IMG/VR virus record: IMGVR_UViG_3300047564_002916
Location: 1 to 58,870 of that record
Direction: 5' to 3' (one strand)
From: a virus
Length of the DNA: 58,870 bases
Part shown: piece by piece, positions 12,001 to 17,092 of the stretch
How the letters are laid out: each line of letters begins with the position of its first letter
How positions within the stretch are numbered: position 1 is the first letter of the stretch
Made by a program: the position numbers and the translations under genes
The notes under the pieces: generated by a model
The model's input: the letters and a program-made list of their open reading frames with translations, nothing else
Database searches by the model: none
Told to the model about the DNA's origin: nothing

Positions 12001-13564
12001 TTCTTTCCTGAGTGCCGTCAGCAGGATCGGGGACATAAAGAGGTCTAACAATAGTTCTACGTAGGTCATAGCCGATTAGAGAGCAACCTCTGGGAACAAT
12101 AGCACCACCAGTAGAAGCATTAAATTTGTAAAGAACGTTATCTGGATTGGAAAGATCAAGAATAGAATTATCTTCCCACTCTTCCAATGCTCTATTGTAA
12201 TTAAATACTGGAATATCACCAGTAATTTGAATACTAGAAAGACTTGTAATATCTCCTTCTGAAATTACAGTGGTAATGATGCTAACAAGAGTATCAATTG
12301 TTGATTGTACATCAACACAAGTAGCAGCATTTCCTGATGGAAGATTTGGAACAATTGCTCCACCAGAGCCATAAGTTGCTGGACCAGCAAGAATATTTAA
12401 GTCTTTTGAATAAAGCTGATTGGTTACAGCTTTTTTCATCATATCACGAGCAGCATTAAAAGCAAACACAGATTGTGCTTCTTCGCCCAAAAGACCATTA
12501 GAAATTGGAAGACCTTCTTTTGTGAAATATGCTTTAGATGCGGCAACGACATTAGCATTTCCGCCATTAGCGAGGTCAGCAGCAACAGCATCAACAATGT
12601 AACCAATGTCACGTTTACACTTAGCTTCCCCAGTACCGATGGTAGCAACTGTTTCTACAGGAAGATTTTCAAGATTACCAGTATTAATAATACTAGTTAC
12701 AATTGCTGTAAGAGTGTCAATTGTAGTTTGAATATCAGCACAAGAATTTACATTGGTATTTGATCCTGTAAGAGGATCTGCATTGAGCGTTAAATCTTTA
12801 TAAGTTAGCTGATTGGTTACAGCAGATTTCATCAAATCTCTTGCTTTATTAAAAGCAGTGATTGACTCTGCTTCTTCTCCCTGAAGACCATTATCAATCC
12901 AAGCAGTTCCAGAATTATTGAAGTAATTTTGAAGGAATTTACGAGTATAGCGATTACCGCCACCTAGCAATACATCCAAAGATACAGCATCAATAAAAAA
13001 TCCAATATCACGTTGACATTTAACTGAATCTGGATTTACAAATGTAGGATGAGTAATAGCAATTTGAGCAAAAGCTCCACTGATAATTTCTTGACGATTT
13101 TTTTGAATTAAACGATATGAGTCAAATCCTCTATTTAAAGGACTTTCAATTGGATCTCCAGGTACTACCCAATCAGTTCCCCAAGCAGCTTCGTCATATT
13201 GAATAGCAATTTCGCCAAAAGCTCGATCAATAATTTCTTGTCTATTAGAAATAATTAAAGTTTTAGCGTCAAAATATCTTTGCTTTTCTCCTCGGTCAAT
13301 TTCAACAAGTCCTGGTCTGTTATCAATAAAGTGATCACCAGGCATCAACATGATGCTAAATTGGTCAAATCTATCGTTATCTTGTCCTGGCAGATAAGAA
13401 TAACGGGCTACTTCAAGAAAGGCTCTTTGAATTGTCTTAAATGGACGTAAAGGAGAGTTACCTCTATTGTCTAACTCATCTGTAGCATTGAAATCATCTG
13501 GAGAAACATAGAGATATTTACCAGTTTTGCTTGAATACAGATTATCAAGTCTTGTAAGAGCCAT
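3050..13564 (-). CDS. Giant virion structural protein (3504 aa)
   Basis: This is the longest ORF in the window and is probably a tail-fibre or baseplate-attached structural protein. Four copies of a helical motif of the form C-x-R-D-I-G-[FY]-x-x-D-A-V-x-x-D-L-x-x-G-G-N lie near residues 181, 315, 1040 and 1323 (the last is divergent, DVRLFVDAIAYNVKFGGN). Around residues 600-900 there are beta-helix-like stretches, and the C-terminal 1000 residues are Gly/Asn/Thr-rich beta repeats of the fibre type. The start is the ATG at 13564, about 45 nt downstream of a TATAAATA late promoter. Very large proteins of this kind are common in cyanomyoviruses next to collar proteins. The exact position in the virion is not deducible here. 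Confidence 0.8.
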   Translation of the reverse strand: MALTRLDNLYSSKTGKYLYVSPDDFNATDELDNRGNSPLRPFKTIQRAFLEVARYSYLPGQDNDRFDQFSIMLMPGDHFIDNRPGLVEIDRGEKQRYFDAKTLIISNRQEIIDRAFGEIAIQYDEAAWGTDWVVPGDPIESPLNRGFDSYRLIQKNRQEIISGAFAQIAITHPTFVNPDSVKCQRDIGFFIDAVSLDVLLGGGNRYTRKFLQNYFNNSGTAWIDNGLQGEEAESITAFNKARDLMKSAVTNQLTYKDLTLNADPLTGSNTNVNSCADIQTTIDTLTAIVTSIINTGNLENLPVETVATIGTGEAKCKRDIGYIVDAVAADLANGGNANVVAASKAYFTKEGLPISNGLLGEEAQSVFAFNAARDMMKKAVTNQLYSKDLNILAGPATYGSGGAIVPNLPSGNAATCVDVQSTIDTLVSIITTVISEGDITSLSSIQITGDIPVFNYNRALEEWEDNSILDLSNPDNVLYKFNASTGGAIVPRGCSLIGYDLRRTIVRPLYVPDPADGTQERTSIFNLTGGCYIWQFTIKDGDLSENSPLYDSNDRVGKVYFQKGNNTQLAVPEYSHHKITIMTYADLDDLDLYYNKVATAFALFQPTIDDGDLEALPQENRIVGPLSDTRSIVNLRLKQSTNPSKTIIVATTKIAHGYFVNQYVAIVDNGLNDLLNGTFKVTAVDQEDPRVFEYEVATTPAILGLDINETGYSNSSTPSLNLSARSQAEIDSVESASPYVFNCSIRSTWGQCGMWADGSKATGFKSMVVAQYTGVSLQRDDRAFIRYDEFSNTWNQASLTDAFATIPYHTKGDAYWKDDWRNFHIRASDDSFIQCVSVFAVGFFDHFLMESGGDMSITNSNSNFGNTSLHAVGFKGFSFNQDKGGYITDIIPVKEVDDSAFNETELKYYSIALQPSKDVTNQTKLYYGSDDSYSPFDRPSTSISGYRLGAKTDEKIFLKLKSPSGTTENYFSTVTPNGFKRYTVALETLNPDGISIDNRAQDASNIIETNKTFIQQEAYGYILQKYPELTTKTTINISKCERDIGYFVDAVVQDLRLGGNINTIQAAEGYYIGGQLAYIPNELNETIEALDYVKNLCIAAMRNYDYLIRNCITTQGSAIVDIGDTSGILVGMKVTQYDYTIANFTNGKLNPLATPVQINPVIPNNVYVKRIVDSTRIELGNIGSKLDEGLSVPANLNSSSAYLYFQFPKTASIIDSDSNLQGTWAATPAIKDDTLIQDVSTWGPTEGNGYPECSNVANAIQEYFVNIFLILNQGLTPLGGREIDASNLILSNKELIVQEAIDRMLGDNSGFNLSSFYPEFISDVRLFVDAIAYNVKFGGNNDVYDFSREYVLQPNILSGERPQAIQVYVEVRDLAIQAMKNQVITIEGDHNLSQVIDNTVIGDISGEAGVYDPANDCADVASTITTFAGILTQAIGTDADPGDLIGINRTEPEFNNVTRVEPVLDTANLASRSTLFTVNTGGGTSNPHKFETGTAVRLVPKAREGTNPDKRVIRLPRGFETNTIYYVIAPGRATSPEDYSDEVKYPNTFGSDESTKIMLARTKENAAAGIYIYSSETDSIDPDVEIELQQYVLDDTYDLHQYLCNFVTGQTDVIQTDVPHIFDVPSSSDTVHKVFFRTFGDPSESELPQITNAGITEPIDTTTYYYARFVTPKTFALFYSSAEAIAGTPRIIFTPGFGKNFYVFSDKRESPVKFDAALVNSDTTTGQWYINTKNEISNNFNIIKRIQELGDTLKDARSKNTFYKRLKDGRNAQDRIYRLRYVIPEYAQGVRDPLNGFVLKARTDETRKLLPQRIVLSPVASGSPDLAYFEIQVQQPTGGTIAQQLGLPKNELDINFAYDPYNINQVKVVDSDKTQSKVSFSIQSARQVEVEGSNYLELTVFDYGITNDQLRNEKFTTVKINAPQGGSFRFNTLSSVSNNRITWSGFSAGSGYLQGYFNVEDTDEHYLIIKNIDDNKRIEYNSLVDTVFTQPVLDNDGEPVFDGNGNAVVIFATLEAKENSVGSPNNTLSKSDRKDYLYSIKDANVLTMTPGDIIEDDDSTQYRIISVEDAGEIEDSFYIFDIDEIQRRIPNQQAGIYYLTCIKGNVSPYPTGPGVGTNFRNFKFSQPISQLYPLDYKNDPLWFQVRPDGTRDTSITDVPATICAADNFVHGLVTTNDSKNSETKEVVLDFINNPALDRYDYVTNAITAQSGNATSGSEDRLIPISGDSPYPTENRLYVELRRPSIARSGNHTFEYLGFGPGNYSTGFPLRQEVVLSDIQDFYAQSKREDGGIVFYTGLNSNGDLYIGNRKINAITGEETFLEKAELVSSDDEEGDLGGLVTTFELPVVFERDITVDGDANFNNPVTINVEPQEPFALTVVSNLNSAAGEDVTLDSATFALSDIPSEGNIVLSKNNIYSAIFTLNPRGNTALSGQNYSIRTHVDQTNGNVPSNYTPNQELNTLGLNVEFGSVSPIPGDILLKGNQVDKTGSLGWIFSNFYDEVTESVFTVTALGSNVVEFTLQVGVTNADIGIVQGSKLKITGFTGRFANLNGLRTVGTVTTNKFQVTSPFIISTSIDDPTIIPADWKIEISRNSWKEFGVLGAETIRTNTDNYGDFKLGINTLSRAKHGSGGDQLEGFVSEAVDPRANLDVVGNAFISGRTLSTTPNNFIDNPLLANRTFNKVDHAFIVGFDPRVNTPDDEVVLRVASTTAVTASNVGGRIGINTTLAELDRNFVVKGNARITNDLKLESNLAINGGSLTTTSTAFNLIDTVATSVNAFSVAEELNIGNITNEDQTINVGNVSNTQVVNVGRFAPITELWIHSGSTNSLIDIGTVSETNTNTSIIRMGGAYGKLSNVESLFNIKNRFTEIDGNLTIGTYNPPGTGFSEFQVNSRELEMFSRNVSTLDFATSVTRLKIGGAGGFTTINNTLVAENAAEIKGDITLIGGLNAGAFTVRRGSFGTPTTLHSRGNIDNLNVDIFKKVEIERTIDTQGLSLWGGSEYQVNPANPEEYFLPIGEESFNQFGIGDYVLIDRSLQVTGQNTTASPVGEQYSELVQVIELTNLNDISDLPLRIKVRRARNALTGDQLMVSGPNVGSSTGTYRYLRTDHPDNAVLVKYTLANDVSFINEENGLNNPGSGTIQTIQTGVFSGSVISGDILRFSDGELANVNAINQTTNQKFVINDGGNPATEVFVVDSTTGNTDILGTLNVNKTFTLIGSTTTNQERLVITNGTSQRFAVDSATGNTCIFGDLGIGGANCDRFTVQGSTSNTTLRGGNLLITDNNPVDDGDGGLVFGQKLFLQNSTGNLTISGTLSVEGTGLSTFSGDVKINGGDLTVNKIVSDGDGGTLEQKLFEIGNDGSMDFAGVTGFFTPSGARKWVYVSGGEDVIEAVSNVNYFVAPSADTIVKLPQNPTTGDIIRVVDVGGNLTYNISLRFRGPTGVRVQGDSTNSGQGPSIGSTYNGGELVVQSPNAGLGLVYVGALNYDGTTTGAPPSQQGWWLMEI

Positions 13565-13605
13565 AATTACTCAGACCTACTAGTTGTGTGCTTTCTTCTT
13601 CAAAG

Positions 13606-13613
13606 TATTTATA
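13606..13613 (-). promoter_or_regulatory. T4-type late promoter TATAAATA for the giant structural gene
   Basis: A perfect T4 late-promoter octamer lies about 42 nt before the start of the 3504-aa ORF. It immediately follows the terminator at 13618-13643, so transcription of the tRNA region can stop and late transcription can start within about 40 nt. Confidence 0.75.
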
Positions 13614-13617
13614 CAAT

Positions 13618-13643
13618 AAAACCCCTCCCGAAGGAGAGGTTTT
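13618..13643 (-). terminator. Rho-independent-like terminator with TTCG loop
   Basis: The minus-strand RNA folds as an A4-CC stem, one mismatch, then CTCC-TTCG-GGAG closing to GG-T4. It lies 3' of tRNA-Asn and just before the late promoter of the giant gene. The stem is nearly symmetrical, so weak activity on the plus strand is possible. Confidence 0.65.
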
Positions 13644-13684
13644 AAGGCACACGGAAGGGGTTTGGATCATGGCAGTATCGCCAA

Positions 13685-13756
13685 CTGGGGCGGCGGGATT
13701 CGAACCTGCAACCGATCGGTTAACAGCCGATAGCTCTGCCGTTGAGCTACACCCCA
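13685..13756 (-). tRNA. tRNA-Asn (GUU)
   Basis: The cloverleaf is complete. Acceptor TGGGGTG pairs with CGCCCCA, the D arm is GCTC...GAGC, the anticodon loop CTGTTAA carries GTT, and the T arm contains GGTTCGAATC. The discriminator base is G, as expected for bacterial tRNA-Asn. CCA is not encoded. The gene directly abuts the TAA stop of the endonuclease VII-like gene upstream. Confidence 0.93.
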
Positions 13757-14182
13757 TTAAGTTAAATATGATCCTTGTAAATATTTGAGAGCTTTTTCAA
13801 CACCTTCAACAGTATCACCAAGTCTCCCAATACCCACATTACAGTTATCACAAATAAATCCACGAATAGTTTGGGTGTTATGAATATGGTCACAAACTAA
13901 TTTTAGATCAGTTCTGCCACAGCAAGAACAAGGAGTTCCTACTGGAGGAGTTTTAATTTTAAATATGCTCATTAATTTACGAGCAGCTTTATTATATTTT
14001 TTCCCAACAGAACTTCTACACACTTTACACACTGATCGAAGGTCTCCTTTAGACCCCCGATTTACATGATAATAATCTTTATTGAAGGGTTTTTCAATTC
14101 CACAACAAGCACATGCTTTTCTGATTTGTTGGGACAATTCAGATTTTTCATTAAAAAGAATTTCAATAACAGATGCAGACAT
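13757..14182 (-). CDS. Endonuclease VII-like HNH nuclease (141 aa)
   Basis: The protein has two zinc-finger-like pairs (CACCGIEKPF with CKVCRSS, and CSCCGRTD) followed by CDHIHNTQTIRGFICDNCN. That last segment matches the core of the recombination endonuclease VII family (T4 gp49-like): D-H-x-H, then R-G-x-x-C-x-x-C-N. Free-standing genes of this family in phages act either as Holliday-junction resolvases or as homing endonucleases. The position among tRNA genes, directly adjoining tRNA-Asn, favours a homing or mobile role, but this is inference. The start at 14182 lies 2 nt after the stop of a small upstream ORF, which suggests translational coupling. Confidence 0.8.
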   Translation of the reverse strand: MSASVIEILFNEKSELSQQIRKACACCGIEKPFNKDYYHVNRGSKGDLRSVCKVCRSSVGKKYNKAARKLMSIFKIKTPPVGTPCSCCGRTDLKLVCDHIHNTQTIRGFICDNCNVGIGRLGDTVEGVEKALKYLQGSYLT

Positions 14183-14184
14183 AA

Positions 14185-14328
14185 CTAAAATACTTCTTTA
14201 GATTTAATTTTTACCCAATTGAGTAAATTCAAATATTGAAACTTATCGTCGGTTTCCTCCTTTGTTTGAATTAGGGTTTCAAGTGCTTCGATAACCATTT
14301 CGTGATCTTTTTTAGATAAAAGAGTCAT
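14185..14328 (-). CDS. Small hypothetical protein (47 aa)
   Basis: The short ORF begins with MTLLSKKDHEMVIEALETL and ends with WVKIKSKEVF. It is predicted to be helical and charged. A GAGGG Shine-Dalgarno sequence lies 8 nt before the ATG. Its stop is 2 nt before the start of the endonuclease VII-like gene, so the two are probably one translational unit. I do not recognise a family. Good ribosome binding site and tight packing are the reasons to call it real. Confidence 0.6.
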   Translation of the reverse strand: MTLLSKKDHEMVIEALETLIQTKEETDDKFQYLNLLNWVKIKSKEVF

Positions 14329-14366
14329 TTGTTTACCCTCGACTTTTTTGACGATTTTTTGGCGGG

Positions 14367-14406
14367 GAATTTTTTCCCGATTTCATGGATTTAGTTTTTC
14401 AATTTC
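14367..14406 (+). repeat. 40-bp direct repeat, copy A
   Basis: This copy matches 17563-17602 at 38 of 40 positions in the same orientation. It begins GAATTTTTTCCCGATTTC. It lies between tRNA-Leu(UAG) and the small ORF at 14185-14328. The two copies enclose about 3.2 kb of tRNA, HNH and auxiliary genes. Confidence 0.85.
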
Positions 14407-14422
14407 GGATTATAGAATCCGA

Positions 14423-14504
14423 TGTCGATGAGAGGACTTGAACCTCCACGTCCGAAGACACTGGAACCTAAACCCAGTGCGTCTACCAATTCCGCCACAT
14501 CGAC
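14423..14504 (-). tRNA. tRNA-Leu (UAG)
   Basis: This is a class II tRNA with a long variable arm (GTGTCTTCGGACGTG). The acceptor GTCGATG pairs with CATCGAC, the D loop is typical for Leu (GGCGGAATTGGTAGACGC), and the anticodon loop TTTAGGT gives TAG. The discriminator is A. A hairpin (CGGATT-CTAT-AATCCG) follows the 3' end within about 20 nt and may act in processing or termination. Confidence 0.93.
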
Positions 14505-14551
14505 ATAACCACCACGGCATTCTGGTTTATCTTTCCAGCGCAAATGATGGT

Positions 14552-14623
14552 TCCTCTGTCTGGGAATTGAACCCAGTTTCCAACTCCCTTGTCGGGGTGT
14601 CCTTACCAATAGACTACCAGAGG
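14552..14623 (-). tRNA. tRNA-like gene with aberrant anticodon arm (possible tRNA pseudogene)
   Basis: Acceptor (CCTCTGG with ACAGAGG, one G-A mismatch next to the body), D arm (GTCT...GGAC) and T arm (CTGGG-TTCAATT-CCCAG) are intact and the discriminator is A. The 22 nt between the D and T arms do not form a 5-bp stem with a 7-nt loop containing T33. The best pairing is CCGAC with GTTGG around a 6-nt loop AAGGGA. No anticodon can be assigned safely. The body recalls tRNA-Glu. It sits between good tRNA-Leu and tRNA-Thr genes. Confidence 0.55.
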
Positions 14624-14688
14624 ATTGGTGAGTCGGATATGATGATCCCGACTCGTATGAAAGATCCGAACATTTCCAGACCTTTCAA

Positions 14689-14762
14689 AGCCCAAGGTCG
14701 GACTCGAACCGACGACCTACGCTTTACAAAAGCGTTGCTCTATCCAACTGAGCTACTGAGGC
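14689..14762 (-). tRNA. tRNA-Thr (UGU)
   Basis: The acceptor GCCTCAG pairs with CTTGGGC with one mismatch. The D arm is GCTC...GAGC, the anticodon stem-loop ACGCT-TTTGTAA-AGCGT gives TGT, and the T arm is GTCGG-TTCGAGT-CCGAC. The discriminator is T. The first 10 nt overlap the end of the upstream CpeT-like gene, whose TAG stop is tRNA positions 8-10. Confidence 0.9.
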
Positions 14763-15277
14763 ATTCTAGCAAATTCAAACCTACCATATTTAGATCCCCA
14801 AAGCTGATGTTTATGTTCAGCACAGAATCCACGGTCCATAACATAATAATGAGTTGGAGTCAACTCAATTTGATTTTGAAGATAAGTCTCTCGACCCATC
14901 CAGTCTACCATACAATCACAACCTTGTATACCCCCGACAAATGACTGACCTTGTTGAGTGAGAACTACATCACAGCCAGACTTTAATTTTAGCACATCCT
15001 TGTCAATGTTGTCAAGGTGTTTAAATCCAAGATAAGTTTCTTTATTTTGGATTTCATAATTATAAATTCTAATTTGGTTATTTTCTTGAATTGGTTCAAG
15101 AACAAATTGCCTGTATGGTTTATTTAATTGATAATTGTATGCTTGTTCGCCATAAATTAATCCTTCACCCAAATTTACATGAGTAACTCTAATGTAGGCG
15201 TACTTACTTGGGTGAGAAAATGCTTGAATTTTATTTTCAAATCTTCCTTCAATTAATCTAAAAAATTCATTAATCAT
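14753..15277 (-). CDS. cpeT: CpeT-like protein, copy 1 (174 aa)
   Basis: The protein matches the CpeT/CpcT pattern along its whole length: an N-terminal F-x-x-x-x-Q-A segment (ENKIQAFSHPSKYAYIRV), then E-Q-A-Y...K-P-Y-R-Q, a G-C-D motif, S-F-x-G...G-C-x-C with W-M-G-R-E-T-Y, and C-terminal D-R-G-F...W-G-x-x-x-G-x-x-x-F. Cellular CpeT proteins are phycobiliprotein lyases or lyase-like chaperones, and cyanophage homologues are auxiliary genes thought to act on host light-harvesting pigments. The final three sense codons and the TAG stop lie inside tRNA-Thr. The start overlaps the preceding 88-aa ORF by 8 nt. A second, divergent copy is at 53410-53853. Confidence 0.85.
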   Translation of the reverse strand: MINEFFRLIEGRFENKIQAFSHPSKYAYIRVTHVNLGEGLIYGEQAYNYQLNKPYRQFVLEPIQENNQIRIYNYEIQNKETYLGFKHLDNIDKDVLKLKSGCDVVLTQQGQSFVGGIQGCDCMVDWMGRETYLQNQIELTPTHYYVMDRGFCAEHKHQLWGSKYGRFEFARMPQ

Positions 15278-15536
15278 CTTTTGGCAGTAATTCAGGATTT
15301 TCTAATTCAAGTTCAAACATTAATGGATGTACTTCTTCTAGTATCAAATAGTTAGACCATACATAAAGATCTTCATCATCAAAATCTCTATTACTAAGAG
15401 CTTCTGTTTGAATGCCTGGGTGATCTTGAACTATTTGTGGAAGTTCATCAAAGGTATATGGCATACCTTGAATGAAATACATACGAACTACCTCGCCCAT
15501 ATAAAAGCAATATGATTGAGATAGTGTGTATTTCAT
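15270..15536 (-). CDS. Hypothetical protein (88 aa)
   Basis: I do not recognise a family. The protein begins MKYTLSQSYCFYMGEVVRMYF and has an acidic C-terminus (FELELENPELLPKDD). It overlaps the cpeT-like gene by 8 nt, so the two are probably translated together. An ACTAAATA late-promoter-like motif lies at 15556-15563, about 20 nt upstream. The coupling suggests a linked function, but nothing in the sequence shows what it is. Confidence 0.65.
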   Translation of the reverse strand: MKYTLSQSYCFYMGEVVRMYFIQGMPYTFDELPQIVQDHPGIQTEALSNRDFDDEDLYVWSNYLILEEVHPLMFELELENPELLPKDD

Positions 15537-15544
15537 TACTTTTT

Positions 15545-15567
15545 TCCACTCAATTTATTTAGTGGAA
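15545..15567 (-). promoter_or_regulatory. Hairpin with late-promoter-like ACTAAATA, 3' of tRNA-Leu(UAA)
   Basis: A 7-bp inverted repeat (TTCCACT with AGTGGAA) directly follows the tRNA 3' end. The 5' arm and loop hold ACTAAATA (15556-15563). The hairpin could end or process the tRNA transcript while the motif starts the 88-aa/cpeT-like unit. Neither role is proven. Confidence 0.45.
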
Positions 15568-15640
15568 TACCCGTGGTCAGATTCGAACTGACCCTGGAAG
15601 CATTTTAAGTGCTCTGTCTCTGCCGCTGGACTACACGGGC
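15568..15640 (-). tRNA. tRNA with UAA anticodon (Leu by code) but short variable loop
   Basis: Acceptor GCCCGTG pairs with CACGGGT, and the T arm is GTCAG-TTCGAAT-CTGAC. The anticodon stem-loop GAGCA-CTTAAAA-TGCTT gives TAA. The variable loop is only 5 nt (CCAGG), whereas leucine tRNAs are class II with a long variable arm. The D stem has only three good pairs. The discriminator is A. Identity is Leu from the anticodon, but the body is atypical. Confidence 0.8.
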
Positions 15641-15654
15641 ATGTGTATGAGACA

Positions 15655-15683
15655 ATCATAGCAGGTTTTGCTGAGATTGTCAA
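15655..15683 (-). promoter_or_regulatory. Early sigma70-type promoter (TTGACA-17-TATGAT)
   Basis: A consensus -35 (TTGACA, 15678-15683) and a -10 (TATGAT, 15655-15660) are separated by exactly 17 bp. They lie between tRNA(CAU) and tRNA(UAA) and point to the tRNA(UAA), 88-aa and cpeT-like genes. Confidence 0.75.
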
Positions 15684-15684
15684 G

Positions 15685-15757
15685 TGCTGGTTGTGGGGAT
15701 CGAACCCACCTGTCTTGCCTTATGAGGGCAGTGCTTTCTCCAGAGAGCTAAACCAGC
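15685..15757 (-). tRNA. tRNA (CAU), probably Met
   Basis: Acceptor GCTGGTT pairs perfectly with AACCAGC. The anticodon loop CTCATAA gives CAT, the T arm is GTGGG-TTCGATC-CCCAC, and the discriminator is A. A CAT anticodon can be Met or lysidine-modified Ile2. A separate tRNA-Ile(UAU) 475 bp away would make Ile2 redundant, so Met is preferred. The first 10 nt overlap the end of the HNH gene, which takes its TAG stop from tRNA positions 8-10. Confidence 0.85.
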
Positions 15758-16179
15758 GTTTGTAAAAACTCTCCCCAACTATCACCATAATGTAAGATAT
15801 GGTGACAATTATGACAAAGAAGATCACATTTGTCAACTTCTTCTTTAATGGTTTCCCATTTTCTATTAGCAAAAGATCTTCCATCAAGTTTTAATTCTTT
15901 TTGAGATGGGTCTCTGTGGTGAAAACATAGAGTTGCTGGTCTATCTTCGCCACATTTTTCACATTTGCCACCTTTATATTGAAGGGCTTTCCATTTATTA
16001 GAATAACCTCTTGCTTTTTGTTCAGTATAAGTGTCTCGGTTTATTGTAACTGGGTCATTTTTATAACGCCATTTTTGCCTACAAGCATTACTACACCATT
16101 TTTTTAGTCGTCCTTTTGTCATTCTCTCATTAAGAATGTCACATCCACAACCTTGACAAGTAGTAATATTAGTATCCAT
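15748..16179 (-). CDS. HNH endonuclease with N-terminal zinc finger
   Basis: The N-terminal segment has CQGCGCDIL...CSNACRQKW (a zinc-finger pair). The C-terminal half has C-E-K-C-G...CFHHRDPSQKE and CDLLCHNCHHILHYG, an HNH fold with a Cys4 structural zinc site. Free-standing HNH genes beside tRNAs are usually homing endonucleases. The start chosen is ATG 16179 (MDTNITTC). An in-frame ATG at 16206 lies upstream of the transcript start expected from the TATAAATA at 16208-16215. The stop codon is inside the downstream tRNA(CAU). Confidence 0.8.
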   Translation of the reverse strand: MDTNITTCQGCGCDILNERMTKGRLKKWCSNACRQKWRYKNDPVTINRDTYTEQKARGYSNKWKALQYKGGKCEKCGEDRPATLCFHHRDPSQKELKLDGRSFANRKWETIKEEVDKCDLLCHNCHHILHYGDSWGEFLQTLV

Positions 16180-16207
16180 AATGGTGTTATGAAGATATAC
16201 ATACACC

Positions 16208-16215
16208 TATTTATA
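16208..16215 (-). promoter_or_regulatory. T4-type late promoter TATAAATA
   Basis: A perfect octamer sits between tRNA-Ile(UAU) and the HNH gene, reading toward the HNH gene. Confidence 0.7.
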
Positions 16216-16231
16216 CAACAAGTGTATGTAA

Positions 16232-16303
16232 TGGGAATACTGGGAGTTGAACCCAGACTAAGCCCTTATAAGGAGCCCGCTCTAACCATTAAGCTATACT
16301 CCC
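16232..16303 (-). tRNA. tRNA-Ile (UAU)
   Basis: Acceptor GGGAGTA pairs with TATTCCC, the D arm is GCTT...GAGC, the anticodon loop CTTATAA gives TAT, and the T arm is CTGGG-TTCAACT-CCCAG. The discriminator is A. Isoacceptors with UAU reading AUA are uncommon in bacteria, which normally use a modified CAU tRNA. Confidence 0.85.
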
Positions 16304-16336
16304 ATGAAATGAAGTGATTATATCAATTTAATGGCT

Positions 16337-16912
16337 TCATATTCGTCCTGTTGCTTTCGATAGCCAATTTAAATTAAGAACTAACCTATGAGAAGTGTTT
16401 GTCGAAGAAACTCCTGTGTGAAGCATGTTATTCGGAAACACACAAATTCTATTTTCTATAGATTTTACTATAGTACCGTCAGAAAATTCTGTAAACCCAT
16501 TATTGGTATTAATGTAATAAATTGCCGTCATTCCTTTTCCCAAAAAAGAGTTAGATACATCTACATGAAACCCTGCTTTATTAAAGCGTCCTGTGTTGGG
16601 GGTTAAATTAATTTGTGCTCTCAATAAAGAAGATATTTGTAGTTTATCTACAATTGGCTCTATTATAGGATAGTATTCATTTCTTGTAACATCATGTGAT
16701 ACTTGAGTATCTTCAATATAGCGGTGATGAACACTAACTAGTTTATGTACAAAATGTAAATTACTATTTGGATTTCCTACATAAAGATTATTTGGTAAAA
16801 TAGTTCCTCTATTCCAAGGAAATTTAGAGCTGTTTGTAGTATTTAAAATATTTAAATGCTGAGAGGCTTCTAAAAAATTATCGATCGTTGTTATACTATC
16901 TACATATAACAT
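16337..16912 (-). CDS. 2OG-Fe(II) oxygenase superfamily protein (191 aa)
   Basis: The C-terminal half carries the double-stranded beta-helix signature: A-G-F-H-V-D (iron-binding H-x-D), M-T-A-I-Y-Y-I-N-T-N-N-G-F-T-E-F, N-R-x-x-V-F-P-N, L-H-T-G (distal iron-binding His) and H-R-L-V-L-N-L-N (Arg for 2-oxoglutarate). Such enzymes are common in cyanophage genomes and their substrates are mostly unknown. The ATG at 16912 is preferred over a TTG three bases earlier. The gene overlaps the upstream 42-aa ORF by 17 nt, so it is probably expressed from the late promoter at 17044. Confidence 0.8.
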   Translation of the reverse strand: MLYVDSITTIDNFLEASQHLNILNTTNSSKFPWNRGTILPNNLYVGNPNSNLHFVHKLVSVHHRYIEDTQVSHDVTRNEYYPIIEPIVDKLQISSLLRAQINLTPNTGRFNKAGFHVDVSNSFLGKGMTAIYYINTNNGFTEFSDGTIVKSIENRICVFPNNMLHTGVSSTNTSHRLVLNLNWLSKATGRI

Positions 16913-17024
16913 CAAATTTTTTCTTCATTTGTTTTACACGTTTTTTAGCAGCTCGTAAAGCCTGAGGTTTAAGAGTCCTCTTTTGTTCTTTGCTGCTGTG
17001 ATGTTGCCAGTTTGGAACAGTCAT
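16896..17024 (-). CDS. Small basic protein (42 aa)
   Basis: The ORF begins MTVPNWQHHSSKEQKRTLKP and has a lysine- and arginine-rich helical second half. It follows a TATAAATA late promoter by about 20 nt and overlaps the 2OG oxygenase gene. I do not recognise a family. High basic charge suggests nucleic-acid binding, which is inference only. Confidence 0.6.
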   Translation of the reverse strand: MTVPNWQHHSSKEQKRTLKPQALRAAKKRVKQMKKKFDVICR

Positions 17025-17043
17025 TGGATTTCTTTGACCTGTG

Positions 17044-17051
17044 TGTATTTA
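17044..17051 (-). promoter_or_regulatory. T4-type late promoter TATAAATA
   Basis: A perfect octamer lies about 20 nt upstream of the 42-aa ORF and the 2OG-Fe(II) oxygenase gene. Confidence 0.7.
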
Positions 17052-17092
17052 TAGTACCACCTACAGGTGAGCTTGTCAAGCCGATTGTGCCA

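Noticed and set aside
14391-14609. 72-aa minus-strand ORF across two tRNA genes
   Set aside because: It reads straight through tRNA-Leu and the tRNA-like gene and has no ribosome-binding site. It is a shadow.
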